From Sedimenticola sp. (lineage in GTDB: Bacteria > Pseudomonadota > Gammaproteobacteria > Chromatiales > Chromatiaceae), in NCBI GenBank assembly GCA_030590525.1, contig JAUUYI010000012.1:1-16493 (forward strand): 16,493 nucleotides of DNA. The letters run 5' to 3'. This document shows, piece after piece, positions 7,966-15,905 of the stretch. Made by a program: the position numbers and the translations under genes. The stretch's first letter is position 1. The number at the start of each line of letters is the position of its first letter. The notes under the pieces are model-generated. The model was not told the origin of the DNA. It did no database searches and worked only from the letters and a program-made list of their open reading frames with translations.

Positions 7966-9090
7966 TTAATCGCTATCGATAGTGGCAATGGAGATGGTGG
8001 CGTTGCGGTTATCCGGTCCGCGATATTTGTGTTTCTCTACAATCAGCTGATATTTGCCTGCATCTGCCAGCAACAGTGCCGCCGCTTCACCCACCGAGGG
8101 GGTACCCATATATTTCAGAACGGTCTCCGAGGGGTTGGGGACCTCCACCTGAGAGAGTTGTTTTGCCGAATAGAAGTGCAGTGGCCAGTTTTGCTTTTCT
8201 GCCAGGGCCAGAAGACCGGGTTCATCGGATTTCTTATCGATAGTGGCGATAGCGCTGACCTGTTGCAGGTCAAGACCGGCCAGGTTCAGGGCCTGGGTCA
8301 GAGCTGTCTCTATGGTTTCCAGGGCTGTATCCCGGTCACACCCGATGCCCAGTACGATTTTGCCGGGGGGGCGATAGATCACCAGATGGCCTGACAGTTG
8401 GTCCCGCAGGGATTGTGGTACCTCCTGCCGGGTCACCCACAGAAGAGATTTGAACTGATCGAGATCGACCTCCTCAAAACGACTGAAGCAGTGGATATTG
8501 GCGGGAAGAGGGGCAGGTTTGTTCCACCATTGGGTTGAACCGCACTCCTGGATGAATGCAATGGGTTCACCGTTGACTACATCTGCCGCCACGCTGACCA
8601 GGTTCTCTTTGGGCGCATCGGTTTTCCATCCCAGTTCCCGGCCCAGTATATCCACCGGCAGGGTTCCCAGAGATTCAGACGCCGTGGTCATTACCGCCTG
8701 GGCATCGATCAGTTTTGCCAGCTGTTCGGCAAAGGCGTTGGCGCCCCCTTGATGCCCCGAGAGGATGGGTATGACAAAACGTCCTGCATCGTCGATAACC
8801 AATACGCCGGGGTCCTCTTCCTTGGATTTGAGATAGGGTGCAATCAGGCGTACCGCCGCTCCGATGGAGAAGAGCAGCACCAGCTGATCGTAGTTGTTGA
8901 ACAGTTCACCGATGGCACCCCGAAAGGGCGGGGTCAGTGCCGTGACGCTGTTGGGTACACTCTCCAGCTCAGCCGAAAATCTGGCACTGACGAACAGATC
9001 GGCAGCGGGTAGATCAGCACCCAGCCGGGCCAGATTACGTGCGCCATGTCGGGTGATGGCTACCAGGGCTATTTTTTGTGCGGCTCCCAT
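7966..9090 (-). CDS. cbiG: Cobalt-precorrin-5A hydrolase
   Basis: CbiG opens the delta-lactone formed during ring contraction and releases the two-carbon fragment as acetaldehyde; it is a marker of the anaerobic route. The N-terminal and middle part has FSIGAAVRLIAPYL (74-87) and the glycine-rich LSGHQGGANAFAEQLA (110-125). The C-terminal domain starts at about 243 with IVLGIGCDRDTA and contains GTPSVGEAAALL and the KYRG...TISIATI end. The 374 residues are normal. The ATG overlaps the cbiL stop as TGATG, and cbiH follows after six bases, fitting the order of the reactions. Confidence 0.94.
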   Translation of the reverse strand: MGAAQKIALVAITRHGARNLARLGADLPAADLFVSARFSAELESVPNSVTALTPPFRGAIGELFNNYDQLVLLFSIGAAVRLIAPYLKSKEEDPGVLVIDDAGRFVIPILSGHQGGANAFAEQLAKLIDAQAVMTTASESLGTLPVDILGRELGWKTDAPKENLVSVAADVVNGEPIAFIQECGSTQWWNKPAPLPANIHCFSRFEEVDLDQFKSLLWVTRQEVPQSLRDQLSGHLVIYRPPGKIVLGIGCDRDTALETIETALTQALNLAGLDLQQVSAIATIDKKSDEPGLLALAEKQNWPLHFYSAKQLSQVEVPNPSETVLKYMGTPSVGEAAALLLADAGKYQLIVEKHKYRGPDNRNATISIATIDSD

Positions 9091-9854
9091 CAGGCTGTTT
9101 CAGACCTCTTTTTTTTACAACCCCGAACCTTTGGCCCTCGCACCCTGTGGTGGTTACGGACAATCATCAGGGACAGATAGTTGACCTTCTCTCCCCGCAG
9201 TTGGGTCAGGTCGTGGACGATACGTTCCTCGGGTGTGCCGGCGCGTTCGATAAAGGCACTTTCGGCCAATAGATCGCGATCTTCCAGCAGGTCCAGCAGT
9301 TGATCGAGTAGCGGATTGACTTTGAGCAGCACCAGGGTGTCGAATTCAGTCAGCAGCCGGTCAATCATTGCTACACCATAAATGGCGGGAAGTATGGCCA
9401 GGGTGTCATCGGTCTCGGCAAGGGGCATTTTCAGATCGGCCGCGGCCAGATTGAAGGAGGAGACCCCGGCAACGGTTACGATCTCGATCTCACTGTCGAG
9501 GCTGTTGACGCTTCGCGCCAGATGGCCAAAGGTGGAGTAGGTGGAAGCGTCCCCTTCGACCAGAAAGAGTACATCCTCTCCACTCTGTGCGATCTCGATC
9601 ACCGCCTCTGCGGCCCTGAGCCAATAGCGGGCCAGCTTCTCCTTGTCTTGAGTCATTGGGAAGACCAGTGCGGTGCGATTTTCCGGCAGGGGAAGTTCAG
9701 AGCGGCGCACGATATCCAGCACGAAGCTGTCACTCTTTTCGCTCTTTACCGGATAGGTCCAGCGGGCGCCGCTCTGCAGCAGTTCCCAGGCGCGGCGGGT
9801 GATCATGCCCGGATCACCGGGACCGATGGATACGCCGTACAATTTACCTTTCAC
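9090..9854 (-). CDS. cbiL: Cobalt-factor II / precorrin-2 C20-methyltransferase
   Basis: CbiL (CobI-type) adds a methyl group at C20 from S-adenosylmethionine, the first methylation after cobalt insertion. The N-terminal glycine-rich loop GVSIGPGDPG is at residues 7-16, followed by YPVKSEKSDSFVLDIV. VEGDASTYSTFGHL and VAGVSSFNLAAADLKMPLAE are the other family blocks. The 254 residues are slightly long owing to a basic tail (HHRVRGPKVRGCKKKRSETA). The start is GTG at 9854, which overlaps the cbiET stop region by 11 bases; GGAG lies about 11 bases upstream. An eight-A run sits in the last codons (coding strand of 9109-9116). Confidence 0.93.
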   Translation of the reverse strand: MKGKLYGVSIGPGDPGMITRRAWELLQSGARWTYPVKSEKSDSFVLDIVRRSELPLPENRTALVFPMTQDKEKLARYWLRAAEAVIEIAQSGEDVLFLVEGDASTYSTFGHLARSVNSLDSEIEIVTVAGVSSFNLAAADLKMPLAETDDTLAILPAIYGVAMIDRLLTEFDTLVLLKVNPLLDQLLDLLEDRDLLAESAFIERAGTPEERIVHDLTQLRGEKVNYLSLMIVRNHHRVRGPKVRGCKKKRSETA

Positions 9855-11136
9855 TGGATTCGATACTCCGTTGTGCGGCGATGATCCAGACCGGGGTCTC
9901 CGACTGAAGTCTTTGCATATTCAGTATGGGCTTGTTGCGGTTGACCTGGAGCTGGCAGAGATCCCACTGGGCATTTCGGGCTTTCAGCTGTTCGATCGCC
10001 TGGTTCATGTTCTCCAGAGTGATGAAATTCATCACCAGCTGTCCATCGGCTGAGAGACGATCCAGCGCGATATCGATCAGCGGTTCAAGCTCACCTCCAG
10101 AGCCACCGATGAAGATGGCATCGGGGTCTGGCCACTGGTCGAGTCCATGGGGCGCCTTACCTTCAGTCAGCCGGTAGTTGGTGAGCCGGAACCGCTGCTG
10201 GTTCTGGCGGATAATAGCGGCGTCTTCGCTGTTTTTTTCGATGGAGAAGACAAAGCCGTCTGGACAGAGGCGGGCCGCCTCCATCCCCACAGAGCCGGAA
10301 CCGGCGCCAATATCCCAGACAATACTGTCGTAACGAAGCTGCAACCGGGCCAGGGAGACCGCCCGTACCTCACGCTTGGTGATGAGTCCCCGGTCAGGTT
10401 TTCGCTGGTGGTAACTTTCATCAGCCAGTCCAAAAAGCGGGGGGGGTGACTGGCTGTTACATGGGCGCAGGATGACGATATTGGGCTCTCCAAACTGACG
10501 ATTGACCAGCTCACTGGCCGGAAGAAATCCACTCAGCTGTTCTTTTGGCAGCAGCAGCTGCTCGGCAACGGCCATTTCGTACTCATCTGCCAGCGATACC
10601 GAATCCAGCATTCTGGCTATGCGCCCGGGGCTGTTTTCCGGGCCGGTGAAGATGGCCAGCAGTTGCTGCTTTCTGATCTGTTGCAGCAAGGGGTAGAGGC
10701 CGTGGTCGGGACCCGCATCTGAACGCCACTCCCCAACATCCTTGCCATGAATGGAGCAGATTCTGGCATCTTGCCAGGGGAGGCCAAGTCGGGCAAAAGC
10801 CTGTTGTATCAGCGAGGTATTGGGGATTACACGGCACTGCCCATGTCCCAGCTTGCTGATCAGGAAACGCGCAATACCGTGGCAGAGTGGGTCGCCAGTG
10901 GCCAGCACTACCGCCTGTTGTCCATTGGTTAGTGCCGCGCCGACCCAGACTGGGATTTTGCCAAAACCCTCAGAGAGATCCCGGCTTGAACAGTCGGCCT
11001 TTATCTCACTGGCAAAGAGCCTGAGTGTTCGGTCATTGCCAACCAGCAGGTCAGCGTTGCGGATCAGATCCAGTGCGGATGGGGTGAGTCCATCGACCCC
11101 ATTATCGAGAACACCGATGATGTGACAATCAGGCAC
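9844..11136 (-). CDS. cbiET: Fused precorrin-6Y (cobalt-precorrin-7) C5,15-methyltransferase and decarboxylase, CobL-type
   Basis: Two activities are fused. The CbiE half (about 1-230) methylates C5; the CbiT half (about 240-430) methylates C15 and decarboxylates the C12 acetate. The CbiE half shows ATGDPLCHGIARFL (79-92). The CbiT half shows HQRKPDRGLITKREVRA followed by the SAM motif VWDIGAGSGSVGM (273-285). The frame is open to 11241, deep inside cbiD. I prefer GTG 11136, which gives the normal N-terminus PDCHIIGVLDNG, has GGAG seven bases upstream, overlaps cbiD by only eight bases, and yields 430 residues. An eight-C tract in the coding strand (10439-10446) lies in the linker between the two domains. 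Confidence 0.94.
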   Translation of the reverse strand: MPDCHIIGVLDNGVDGLTPSALDLIRNADLLVGNDRTLRLFASEIKADCSSRDLSEGFGKIPVWVGAALTNGQQAVVLATGDPLCHGIARFLISKLGHGQCRVIPNTSLIQQAFARLGLPWQDARICSIHGKDVGEWRSDAGPDHGLYPLLQQIRKQQLLAIFTGPENSPGRIARMLDSVSLADEYEMAVAEQLLLPKEQLSGFLPASELVNRQFGEPNIVILRPCNSQSPPPLFGLADESYHQRKPDRGLITKREVRAVSLARLQLRYDSIVWDIGAGSGSVGMEAARLCPDGFVFSIEKNSEDAAIIRQNQQRFRLTNYRLTEGKAPHGLDQWPDPDAIFIGGSGGELEPLIDIALDRLSADGQLVMNFITLENMNQAIEQLKARNAQWDLCQLQVNRNKPILNMQRLQSETPVWIIAAQRSIESSER

Positions 11137-12241
11137 TTTCAGTCTCCACCAGTTTGTTGCCTTCAAAGTCGCAGACCAGTACCCGAAGGGTGAATTTGCT
11201 TGGGTAACGACCGGTGAGAGAGGTGATGACACGCGCTGCAAGGGCTTTGAGAAAAGCGCTTTGAAGATCGATGGCGGTCAGTTGTTCAAGTGCATACCGG
11301 GCGGTATTGGCCTGGGCAATCTCTCTGCAGAGTACCTCATCAGCCCCTGCTTCGGCGGCGATCTCCGCAACCAGAGCGGTGTTTACCGGATTGCGTCCGG
11401 CGTGGGTGATGGTTTCACCCTGGGCCATTTTGACCAGCTTGCCCACCATGCCACCAATGATGACATGAGGAATCTCCTCAGCCACAACCGTATCGAATGC
11501 CGGCTTTAGAAAATCCCCCATCTGCACGAAACAGCCGGGCGACAGTTGTGGCAACTCCCCCATAACGAACTTCTCGGTACGGCCACCGGTGGTCAGTACC
11601 ACCGTATCCTCCCCCTGTCGGGCAGTGACCTCAATGGCCTGAACCACGCTGGCGCGGAAGGCGGCGGTGGACCAGGGGTGGACGATACCACTGGTGCCCA
11701 GGATGGATATGCCACCAATAATTCCGAGTCGCGCGTTGAGGGTGCGCCTGGCAATTTTTTCACCATCGGGTACCGAGATGGTTGCTTCGATGCCGTGCTT
11801 CTCCAGTATCGAAGCAGCAGCTTCTTTAATATTTTCCCGGATATTCTTATCGGGCACCGGGTTGATCGCAGGGCCATCGACCTCGAGACCCAGCCCGGGC
11901 ATGGTGACACGGCCCACGCCGGGGCCACCGAGTAGTTCTATTTTTCCGGGCTGATCGGGTAATTGACGAAGATCGGCGGTAAGACGGGCCTTGTCGGTGA
12001 CGTCCGGGTCATCCCCGGCATCCTTGATCACCACCGCATGGGCGGACGTTTTATTGCAGTAGCCATCGATCACCTCAAATATTACCCGCTGACCATTGGG
12101 CAGGAGAGATTCGATCTGCCGGGGAACCTGCCCCGTCACCATGCCGACAGCCGCCGCCCGGGCAGCAGCAGCTGAGCAGGCACCGGTGGTGAAGCCTTTG
12201 CGGGTGCCTCTCTTTTTTCGATTGTTTTTAGTGGCAGCCAT
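11129..12241 (-). CDS. cbiD: Cobalt-precorrin-5B C1-methyltransferase
   Basis: CbiD methylates C1 in the anaerobic route and is unrelated in fold to the other corrin methyltransferases. The N-terminal signature GFTTGACSAAAARAA starts at residue 16 after a lysine and arginine rich leader. GGISILGTSGIVHPWSTAAF and HVIIGGMVGKLVKMAQGE are the other family blocks. The 370 residues are normal. The start is ATG 12241, with GAAGAG upstream. The 39-base gap to bluB (12242-12280) is the longest within the run from cbiA to cobC, and I see no promoter or hairpin in it. Confidence 0.95.
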   Translation of the reverse strand: MAATKNNRKKRGTRKGFTTGACSAAAARAAAVGMVTGQVPRQIESLLPNGQRVIFEVIDGYCNKTSAHAVVIKDAGDDPDVTDKARLTADLRQLPDQPGKIELLGGPGVGRVTMPGLGLEVDGPAINPVPDKNIRENIKEAAASILEKHGIEATISVPDGEKIARRTLNARLGIIGGISILGTSGIVHPWSTAAFRASVVQAIEVTARQGEDTVVLTTGGRTEKFVMGELPQLSPGCFVQMGDFLKPAFDTVVAEEIPHVIIGGMVGKLVKMAQGETITHAGRNPVNTALVAEIAAEAGADEVLCREIAQANTARYALEQLTAIDLQSAFLKALAARVITSLTGRYPSKFTLRVLVCDFEGNKLVETESA

Positions 12242-12280
12242 GAGGGCTCTTCAGGGGCATTTTCATTGCGTTTGACACTA

Positions 12281-12934
12281 TTACCACTGATCGCGATGGA
12301 TCAGTTGGTCAATGGGCATTCGGGGCAGCCAACCCGCCTTCTCCAACTCCGGTTTTTCGTGAAAATGGCTGACATGCCCCACACAAAGATAGGCGATGGG
12401 TACGATCTGTTCCGGTATTCCCAGAATCTCTTTAAGGGACTGATGGTGAATAATGCTTACCCAGCCGACCCCCAGGTTCTCAGCCCGGGCAGAGAGCCAG
12501 AGATTCTGTACGGCGCAGACGGCACTGTAGAGATCCATCTCCGGGTTGGCGGTGCGACCAATGACCACACTGCCGGTACGCTGTCGGTCACAGGTGATAA
12601 CGATACCTAACGGGGCCTCCATGATGCCCTCAAGTTTGAAATTCTGGTACTGGGCTCTTCTCTCCTCATCAAACATTTCGGCCGCCTCTTTGTGGGCCGT
12701 CTCGAAGGCATCCTTGATCTGCTGCCGAATGGCGCTGTCTCGTACAATGATGAAGTCCCAGGGCTGCATGAAGCCCACGCTTGGAGCATGGTGGGCGGCA
12801 TCCAGAATACGGATCAGTACCTCATCGTCCACCGGGTCGTTGAGAAACTCTCGTCGGGTATCACGGCGATGGTAGAGAGTTTTGTAAAATCCCTCCCGCT
12901 CCGCAGCGGTGATTTTTTCGAAAGAGAGGGCCAC
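12281..12934 (-). CDS. bluB: 5,6-Dimethylbenzimidazole synthase
   Basis: BluB is a nitroreductase-fold flavoenzyme that breaks down reduced FMN with oxygen to give dimethylbenzimidazole, the lower ligand of B12. Visible family features are RRDTRREFL near the N-terminus (23-31), AAHHAPSVGFMQPWDFI (46-62), GRTANPEMDLYSAVCAVQNLWL, and the ENLGVGWVSI stretch. This pattern separates BluB from general nitroreductases. The 217 residues fit. The start is GTG at 12934, overlapping the cbiC TAG stop as TAGTG, so it depends on translational coupling. CobT, which uses its product, is encoded in the same operon. An oxygen-requiring enzyme among anaerobic-route genes is notable. Confidence 0.94.
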   Translation of the reverse strand: MALSFEKITAAEREGFYKTLYHRRDTRREFLNDPVDDEVLIRILDAAHHAPSVGFMQPWDFIIVRDSAIRQQIKDAFETAHKEAAEMFDEERRAQYQNFKLEGIMEAPLGIVITCDRQRTGSVVIGRTANPEMDLYSAVCAVQNLWLSARAENLGVGWVSIIHHQSLKEILGIPEQIVPIAYLCVGHVSHFHEKPELEKAGWLPRMPIDQLIHRDQW

Positions 12935-13611
12935 TATTGTTTCTGTTCCGCTTCGGCAAGGAGGGCGTGAATGGCAGAGACCACCAGTGTGGAGCCCCCT
13001 TTGCGTCCCTGGGTGATAATCCAGGGGGTTCCATCCAGGGTGGCGATGGCCTGTTTGGACTCCTCAGCGGAGACAAACCCTACCGGCATGCCGATGACCA
13101 GGGCAGGGCGGACTTCATCCTCTTCAATCAGGCGCTTGAGCTCCAGCAGGGCAGTAGGGGCGTTACCGATGGCGATGATGCCGTTATCCAGTAAGCCTTC
13201 TCGCTGCGCCTTGCGCATCGCCTGAACGGCACGGGTGCTGTTTTCAGCTTTGGCCCGGGCAATAACATCGTCATCGGAAATAAAGTGATGGCAGGTGACC
13301 CCAAAATGATTTAGCCGGGGTTTTGACAATCCCACACAGATCATCTCCACATCGGCAACAATCGACCGGCCATCTAGGATCGCCTGCAGACCGACACGGA
13401 TTGCATCGGGATGGAACCGGGTCAGACCGTTGAATTCAAAATCGGCGCTGGCGTGAATCATCCTTCTCACCAGTGGCCACTGCTCATCGGTATAGCTGTG
13501 GTCGCCGGCTTCACTGTCGACGATGGCAAAGGAGTTGTGCTCAATCTGTTGACCCGCCTGGGTCAGCTGTTCAGTAACCTTGTTGCTCATGCTGCCAAAG
13601 CCTCTACACAT
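12934..13611 (-). CDS. cbiC: Cobalt-precorrin-8 methylmutase
   Basis: CbiC (CobH-type) moves the methyl group from C11 to C12, giving cobyrinic acid (or hydrogenobyrinic acid in the aerobic route). MIHASADFEF carries the catalytic histidine (H53 with the long start). VADVEMICVGLSKPRL, GNAPTALLEL, GMPVGFVSAEESK and GRKGGSTLVVSAIHALL are further family blocks. Two starts are possible. ATG 13611 overlaps the cbiX stop as TAATG and gives 225 residues. ATG 13590 has AGAGG about ten bases upstream, gives 218 residues, and is closer to the usual length of about 210. I report the longer one. The stop overlaps the bluB start. Confidence 0.93.
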   Translation of the reverse strand: MCRGFGSMSNKVTEQLTQAGQQIEHNSFAIVDSEAGDHSYTDEQWPLVRRMIHASADFEFNGLTRFHPDAIRVGLQAILDGRSIVADVEMICVGLSKPRLNHFGVTCHHFISDDDVIARAKAENSTRAVQAMRKAQREGLLDNGIIAIGNAPTALLELKRLIEEDEVRPALVIGMPVGFVSAEESKQAIATLDGTPWIITQGRKGGSTLVVSAIHALLAEAEQKQ

Positions 13612-14414
13612 TAAGAATGATGATGATGGTGGTGGTGGTCGTGAGCAAGCTCGTCGCTGGCGGAAATATCTGCGGTTTCCTGACGTCGTTGGTCCAGCAG
13701 TTCAAAGATCTCCGGCTCAAAACCAAAATAGTCGCCATGGGCGAAACGGACCTGCGGGTATTGTTTCGCCAGGTGCCCCATCTGTCGCTGGATGCGCTCG
13801 ATCAAGGTTCCGGTGAAGAGGTAGTAAGGCAGTACAATAATCTGGGTCATGCCAAGATGAACCTGACGCTGTACCACCTGTTCAAGACGGGGAAGAGTGA
13901 TGCCGGTAAAGGCGATCTCCACCAATTCGTGCTCACTCTCTTCATATAACCAGCGAGCCATCTTGGCCACTTCACCATTGGCAATACGGTCTGATGAACC
14001 GCGACCCAGGAGTATCACACCGGTGGTTTTCGGGTCGGGCATATCCTGACTGCCCATCGCCTGTTTCAGCCGCCGTTTCAGGATGGCAAGAATTGGATCA
14101 CAGGCTCCCAGATGGGGTGCGTAGATGAATGATTTGTCAGGATGGTTCTCCTGAACCTTGGCGATATGCTGGGGTATCTCCAGTTTGACGTGGCCTGCGG
14201 CGTTGAGAATCAGCGGCACCACAATGATTCTCTCGGCGTTTTGGGCGGCCCGCTCCAGGCCGTCATCCAGCAATACCTTGGCAAACTCAATAAAACAGAG
14301 TTCAATATTTATATCAGCATGGCGCTCGCGCAACTGGTCGGCAAATGATTCGATCTCTCGGTTACCGGCAGGGTTGCGTGAGCCGTGCCCGACCAACAGG
14401 ATGGTTTCTCTCAA
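13611..14414 (-). CDS. cbiX: Sirohydrochlorin cobaltochelatase with a C-terminal His tail
   Basis: CbiX inserts Co(II) into sirohydrochlorin, the committed early-cobalt step. The protein has two related halves. The first (1-125) has VGHGSRNPAG with H10 and LNAAGHVKLEIP with H75, the expected metal-handling histidines. The second (130-245) has the degenerate counterpart LLGRGSSD and YYLFTGTLIERI, without those histidines. The C-terminus has H258 and D259, then seven consecutive histidines and a final serine, a likely metal-binding tail. At 267 residues it is the long CbiX form, without an obvious MXCXXC iron-sulfur motif. The start is TTG at 14414, three bases after the cbiF stop. The TTG gives the usual N-terminus (RETILLVGHG). 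Confidence 0.93.
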   Translation of the reverse strand: MRETILLVGHGSRNPAGNREIESFADQLRERHADINIELCFIEFAKVLLDDGLERAAQNAERIIVVPLILNAAGHVKLEIPQHIAKVQENHPDKSFIYAPHLGACDPILAILKRRLKQAMGSQDMPDPKTTGVILLGRGSSDRIANGEVAKMARWLYEESEHELVEIAFTGITLPRLEQVVQRQVHLGMTQIIVLPYYLFTGTLIERIQRQMGHLAKQYPQVRFAHGDYFGFEPEIFELLDQRRQETADISASDELAHDHHHHHHHS

Positions 14415-14417
14415 TGA

Positions 14418-15212
14418 TTAACTCGTGGGTTCAAGTGTTACGCCACGACGAAAACGGTGGCTGAAGCTGGCGTCATAAAGCTTGGATTTTTTCAAAGTAG
14501 GCCAATGCCGTGCCCCCAGTGTTGGGCTGACGATGATCATCGCCTGACTGTTAATTTTCTCTAACCGGCATTTGTCGCGGATATCGGCCAGGGTGCCACG
14601 GACGACCTTCTCTTCGTCCGGCCAGCTTGCCTTGTGTACCACCACTATCGGTGAATCTTCCTGCCAACCTGCAGCCAGCAGCTCACTCTCTACTTTCTGC
14701 AGCAGGGTGATGGAGAGGAACAGGCAGAGTGTGGTGTGATGCTGTGCCAATTCGGCCAGTGACTCTCCCGGTGGCATGGGGGTTCGTCCCTCAACCCGGG
14801 TGAGAATGACTGTCTGGGTTATCTCCGGCAAGGTCAGACTCTCCAATGCAGTTGCAGCAGAGGCCATGGCCGATGGGACACCGGGCACCACCCCCACCTC
14901 AATGTGGTTGGCATCCAGGGGCTGCACCATTTCGATCAGTGCCCCATAGAGACCAGGGTCACCCGTCTGTAGACGTATCACTGTTTTATGGCTGTTGGCA
15001 TTTTCAATCAGCCATGTGACGATCTCCTCAAGGGCCATCCCTTTGGAGTCCAGCACTTCACAACCCGCTGGCGCCCAACGGGTGGCCGCCTTCGATACCA
15101 GTGAACCGGCGTACAGAATCGCATCGGCGCGGGTGATCAAATCACGGCCCTTGACCGTGATCAGGTCGGGATCACCCGGACCCGCGCCGACAAACCACAC
15201 CTTACCCGCCAT
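14418..15212 (-). CDS. cbiF: Cobalt-precorrin-4 / precorrin-4 C11-methyltransferase
   Basis: CbiF (CobM-type) methylates C11 from S-adenosylmethionine. FVGAGPGDPDLITVKG (7-22) is the N-terminal loop; LYAGSLV, RLQTGDPGLYGAL, GVVPGVPSAMASAA and TRVEGRTPMPPGE are strong family blocks. The last is typical of C11 enzymes. The 264 residues are normal, with a basic C-terminal tail. The ATG directly abuts the cbiM stop (TAAATG), and cbiX starts three bases after its own stop. Confidence 0.95.
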   Translation of the reverse strand: MAGKVWFVGAGPGDPDLITVKGRDLITRADAILYAGSLVSKAATRWAPAGCEVLDSKGMALEEIVTWLIENANSHKTVIRLQTGDPGLYGALIEMVQPLDANHIEVGVVPGVPSAMASAATALESLTLPEITQTVILTRVEGRTPMPPGESLAELAQHHTTLCLFLSITLLQKVESELLAAGWQEDSPIVVVHKASWPDEEKVVRGTLADIRDKCRLEKINSQAMIIVSPTLGARHWPTLKKSKLYDASFSHRFRRGVTLEPTS

Positions 15213-15893
15213 TTATGAGGCGGCGGAAAACAGGCGCTTATCGACAGCAGCTGTATCCTTGAGGCCATGGAGTGCCTTGGCGCCGGCCAGTACTCCCAGG
15301 TCAACCAACGGTTCCAGGATGATGACAGTCATATATGCGCTGCCAAATGAGAGCACCTGGGCCAGGTTTTCGCTGCCAAAACCCTGACCATAGAAGGCCC
15401 AGAAGGCGACCCAGGCGACGATGCCGCCCTGGTAAGCGGTGGATAGCTTCAGGGCCTGGGTGTACTTGATGTCTTTATAGGCGATATTTTCAGGGATAAC
15501 CTTTTTAGCCAACAGGCTCATGGCAAGCAGTGGTATCAGCAGGGTGGTAACATTCATCCCGTATTGGGGCAGATCGAAAGGCGCAAAGAAGAGCCCCTGG
15601 ATCAACAGGCCGGCTACCAGGCCGATGGCCGCAGGGGCAAGACCGAAGAGCAGAAACAGGGTTGACCCCATGATAAGGTGCACCTCTGAAACACCAATGG
15701 GATGGTGAGGCAACACCTCAAAATATGAGAAGACCAGTAGTGTGGCCAACAGACTTCTTATACCCAGGGAGAGGATGCCATCCTCTTTGATGGCATCTAA
15801 GGCCAATTTTGTTACAAAACCCAGTGAAACGAATGCTGTCGCATAGCTGAGAACCATTTTTGTACCCTCAACGACGCCAGCTTCTATATGCAT
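15213..15893 (-). CDS. cbiM: CbiM-like metal (cobalt) uptake permease
   Basis: CbiM is the substrate-specific membrane subunit of cobalt ECF transporters. The protein starts MHIEAG, with the conserved His at position 2 that coordinates metal in the family. PHHPIGVSEVHLIMG (61-75) and the hydrophobic PAAIGLVAGLLIQGLFFAP stretch match the CbiM core, with YGMNVTTLLIPLL after it. Several membrane segments are evident in 226 residues. No cbiN, cbiQ or cbiO lies beside it; the neighbours are cbiA and cbiF. It is either a solo CbiM or uses partners encoded elsewhere. AAGGGGAA lies about five bases before the ATG and supports the start. Nickel as substrate cannot be excluded by sequence, but the context favours cobalt. 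Confidence 0.85.
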   Translation of the reverse strand: MHIEAGVVEGTKMVLSYATAFVSLGFVTKLALDAIKEDGILSLGIRSLLATLLVFSYFEVLPHHPIGVSEVHLIMGSTLFLLFGLAPAAIGLVAGLLIQGLFFAPFDLPQYGMNVTTLLIPLLAMSLLAKKVIPENIAYKDIKYTQALKLSTAYQGGIVAWVAFWAFYGQGFGSENLAQVLSFGSAYMTVIILEPLVDLGVLAGAKALHGLKDTAAVDKRLFSAAS

Positions 15894-15905
15894 GATGTTC
15901 CCCTT

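Noticed and set aside
11137..11241. Upstream extension of cbiET to 11241
   Set aside because: The added 35 residues lie inside cbiD and look non-homologous. GTG 11136 has GGAG at proper spacing and yields the usual N-terminus.
12242..12280. Possible promoter or regulatory gap between bluB and cbiD
   Set aside because: Only 39 bases, with no convincing -35/-10 pair and no hairpin; most likely plain read-through.
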